NCBI RefSeq assembly: GCF_030848565.1
Contig: NZ_JAVDDV010000006.1
Location: forward strand, 124,001-188,000
Source: Natronolimnohabitans sp. A-GB9
GTDB lineage: Archaea; Halobacteriota; Halobacteria; Halobacteriales; Natrialbaceae
Length of the DNA: 64,000 nucleotides
Reading direction: 5' to 3'
Below the pieces are notes generated by a model that was not told the DNA's origin, searched no databases, and saw nothing but the letters and a program-made list of their open reading frames with translations. Below are positions 62,905 through 64,000 of the stretch, in pieces. Position 1 is the first letter of the stretch. Each line of letters starts with the position of its first letter. The position numbers were made by a program, and so were the translations under genes.

Positions 62905-63999
62905 CTACTCGTCGAAGTCGTCCTCGAACCGGAACGTTCCGTCCCGCTGGACGACTTCGCCGTCGATTTCGATGACCGAGTCCTCGCTCATGTCGACGAT
63001 CATGTCGACGTGGACCGCGGAGTCGTTACCTTCGTTGTCCTCGCCGACGGTGTCGTCGTAGGCGCGGCCGACGGCCATGTGGACGGTGTCGCCCATCTTC
63101 TCGTCGAACAGCATATTGTAGGTAAACTGGTCGATGTCACGGTTCATCCCGATGCCGAGTTCACCCAGCCGACGGGCGCCCTCGTCCGTGTTCAGGACTT
63201 CGGTGAGGACGTCCTCGTTTTTCGCCGCCGCGTGGTCGACGACTTCGCCGTCCTCGAACTCGAGGTAGACGTCCGTGATCTCCCGGCCCTGATGGTACAG
63301 CGGCATGTCGAACAGCACCTCGCCCTCGACGCTGTCGGGCTGGGGTGCGGTGAAGACCTCGCCGCCGGGGAGGTTGTGTTCGCCGTGGTCGTTGAGCGTC
63401 GGATTGCCGTCGATCGACATCGTCACGTCGGTCGTGTCGCCGCTTTTGATGCGGATCTCCTCGGCGGGATCCATCAGTTCGACCATGTGCTGTTGGTGTT
63501 CGCGCTGGGCCTCCCAGTCTTTGTTGACGGCGTCCCAGACGAAGTTCTCGTAGCCTTCCGTGCTCATCTCGGCCAGCTGGGCGTTGGCCGGCGCGGGATA
63601 CTGTGTGAGACACCACCGCGTCGAGAGCCGTTCCTCGAGGATCGGCTGGTGGGCCTGCTGGTAGGCCGCTTGCGTCTCGGGATCGACGTCGCTGGTCTGG
63701 GTGACGTTGTCCGACGCACGGATCGCAATGTAGACGTCGGTGTGCTCGATCAGCGCGAGTTCGTGCTCGGGCGTCTCGTAGTCGTCGTCTCCCGCCCGGA
63801 GGAAGGCCCGCTGCTGGCGTTTGCCCGTCCGCTGGGAGACCGTGATCGGGTTCGCGCCACGCTCGCCGATCACTTCGTGGAGGGCCACAACCAGATCCTC
63901 GGCGACGGGGTGGGCGTCGACGACGACGTTGTCGCCCGCCTCGAGGTCGACCGAGTGGTTCGCGATGATCTCGGCGTGTTCGCGGATACGTGGATCCAT
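62905..63999 (-). CDS. M29 aminopeptidase (thermophilic type)
   Basis: A 364-residue enzyme, MDPRIREHAEIIANHSVDLE to RFEDDFDE. Features of the AmpS/M29 family include the metal-ligand regions LPGGEVFTAPQPDSVEGEV and YLEFEDGEVVDHAA and the final VHVDMIVDMSEDSVIEIDG. It releases N-terminal amino acids using two metals. Complete, with its ATG at 63999 at the edge of the window. Confidence 0.9.
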   Translation of the reverse strand: MDPRIREHAEIIANHSVDLEAGDNVVVDAHPVAEDLVVALHEVIGERGANPITVSQRTGKRQQRAFLRAGDDDYETPEHELALIEHTDVYIAIRASDNVTQTSDVDPETQAAYQQAHQPILEERLSTRWCLTQYPAPANAQLAEMSTEGYENFVWDAVNKDWEAQREHQQHMVELMDPAEEIRIKSGDTTDVTMSIDGNPTLNDHGEHNLPGGEVFTAPQPDSVEGEVLFDMPLYHQGREITDVYLEFEDGEVVDHAAAKNEDVLTEVLNTDEGARRLGELGIGMNRDIDQFTYNMLFDEKMGDTVHMAVGRAYDDTVGEDNEGNDSAVHVDMIVDMSEDSVIEIDGEVVQRDGTFRFEDDFDE

Positions 64000-64000
64000 A

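Overview
The window looks like the chromosome of an extremely halophilic archaeon (class Halobacteria, probably the Natrinema/Haloterrigena/Natrialba part of the group; the genus is inference). The DNA is GC-rich, the proteins are strongly acidic, secreted proteins carry twin-arginine plus lipobox signals, and the housekeeping genes are archaeal: RadA, Orc1/Cdc6, SRP54, FtsY, prefoldin, IF-6, L39e, L31e, L18Ae and NMD3. A tRNA-Arg(UCU) carries an intron with a bulge-helix-bulge splice site. Most starts are leaderless or close to a TATA box, and many operons are coupled through ATGA overlaps. I see no rRNA, CRISPR array or transposase gene.

Layout. 1-9.7 kb: a partial membrane protein, an NAD(P)-binding epimerase-like protein, a cysteine-cluster protein, a small zinc-ribbon-like protein, an odd tRNA-like gene, an XPD/Rad3-type helicase, a Taw2/Trm5-family enzyme with NMD3, and HtpX with PspAB. 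10-24.6 kb: a PQQ-like beta-propeller, RadA, SufU and SufS (not adjacent), an HD hydrolase, a winged-helix protein, an ABC exporter, a TPR protein with a DUF424 protein, an FAD amine-oxidase-like enzyme, ThpR, and a Tat-exported HEXXH protein facing an M48 peptidase. 24.7-29.6 kb: the rpl39e-rpl31e-eif6 and rpl18a-pfdA-ftsY genes, split by an ASCH protein and a multi-pass membrane protein. 29.7-39.5 kb: a lipoprotein, an Lrp regulator, a nitrilase / enoyl-CoA hydratase / ADP-forming acyl-CoA synthetase operon, and a polyamine-type ABC importer whose binding-protein gene is frameshifted.

40.1-42.8 kb is a replication origin next to orc1/cdc6. It has five copies of an 18-20 bp box in one orientation, an AT-rich core with five perfect 13-bp repeats, then six copies in the opposite orientation. 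Several boxes are followed by TATATAA. 43-64 kb: a PAP2 phosphatase, a GNAT acetyltransferase, a HAD dehalogenase, a 5'-truncated thiE with intact thiM, a rubrerythrin, two divergent rhodaneses, a flavoprotein with an apparent internal deletion, a HicB-like protein, SRP54, lipoproteins, a CBS-MaoC fusion, UPF0201/UPF0200 proteins, the tRNA-Arg with a duplicated 3' end (att-like), a glutamate-cysteine ligase-like enzyme, a flavoprotein-VOC-esterase operon, a degenerate cupredoxin, a universal stress protein and an M29 aminopeptidase.

The most interesting unexplained signal is a set of dispersed palindromic repeats between genes. One family begins and ends with TGATACGG/CCGTATCA. In six of its seven clear copies the terminal TGA is exactly the stop codon of the adjacent gene. 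A second family (CTGTCCGGCAGTATCA ends) does the same for sufS. These could be terminator-like or mobile palindromes that settle on gene ends.
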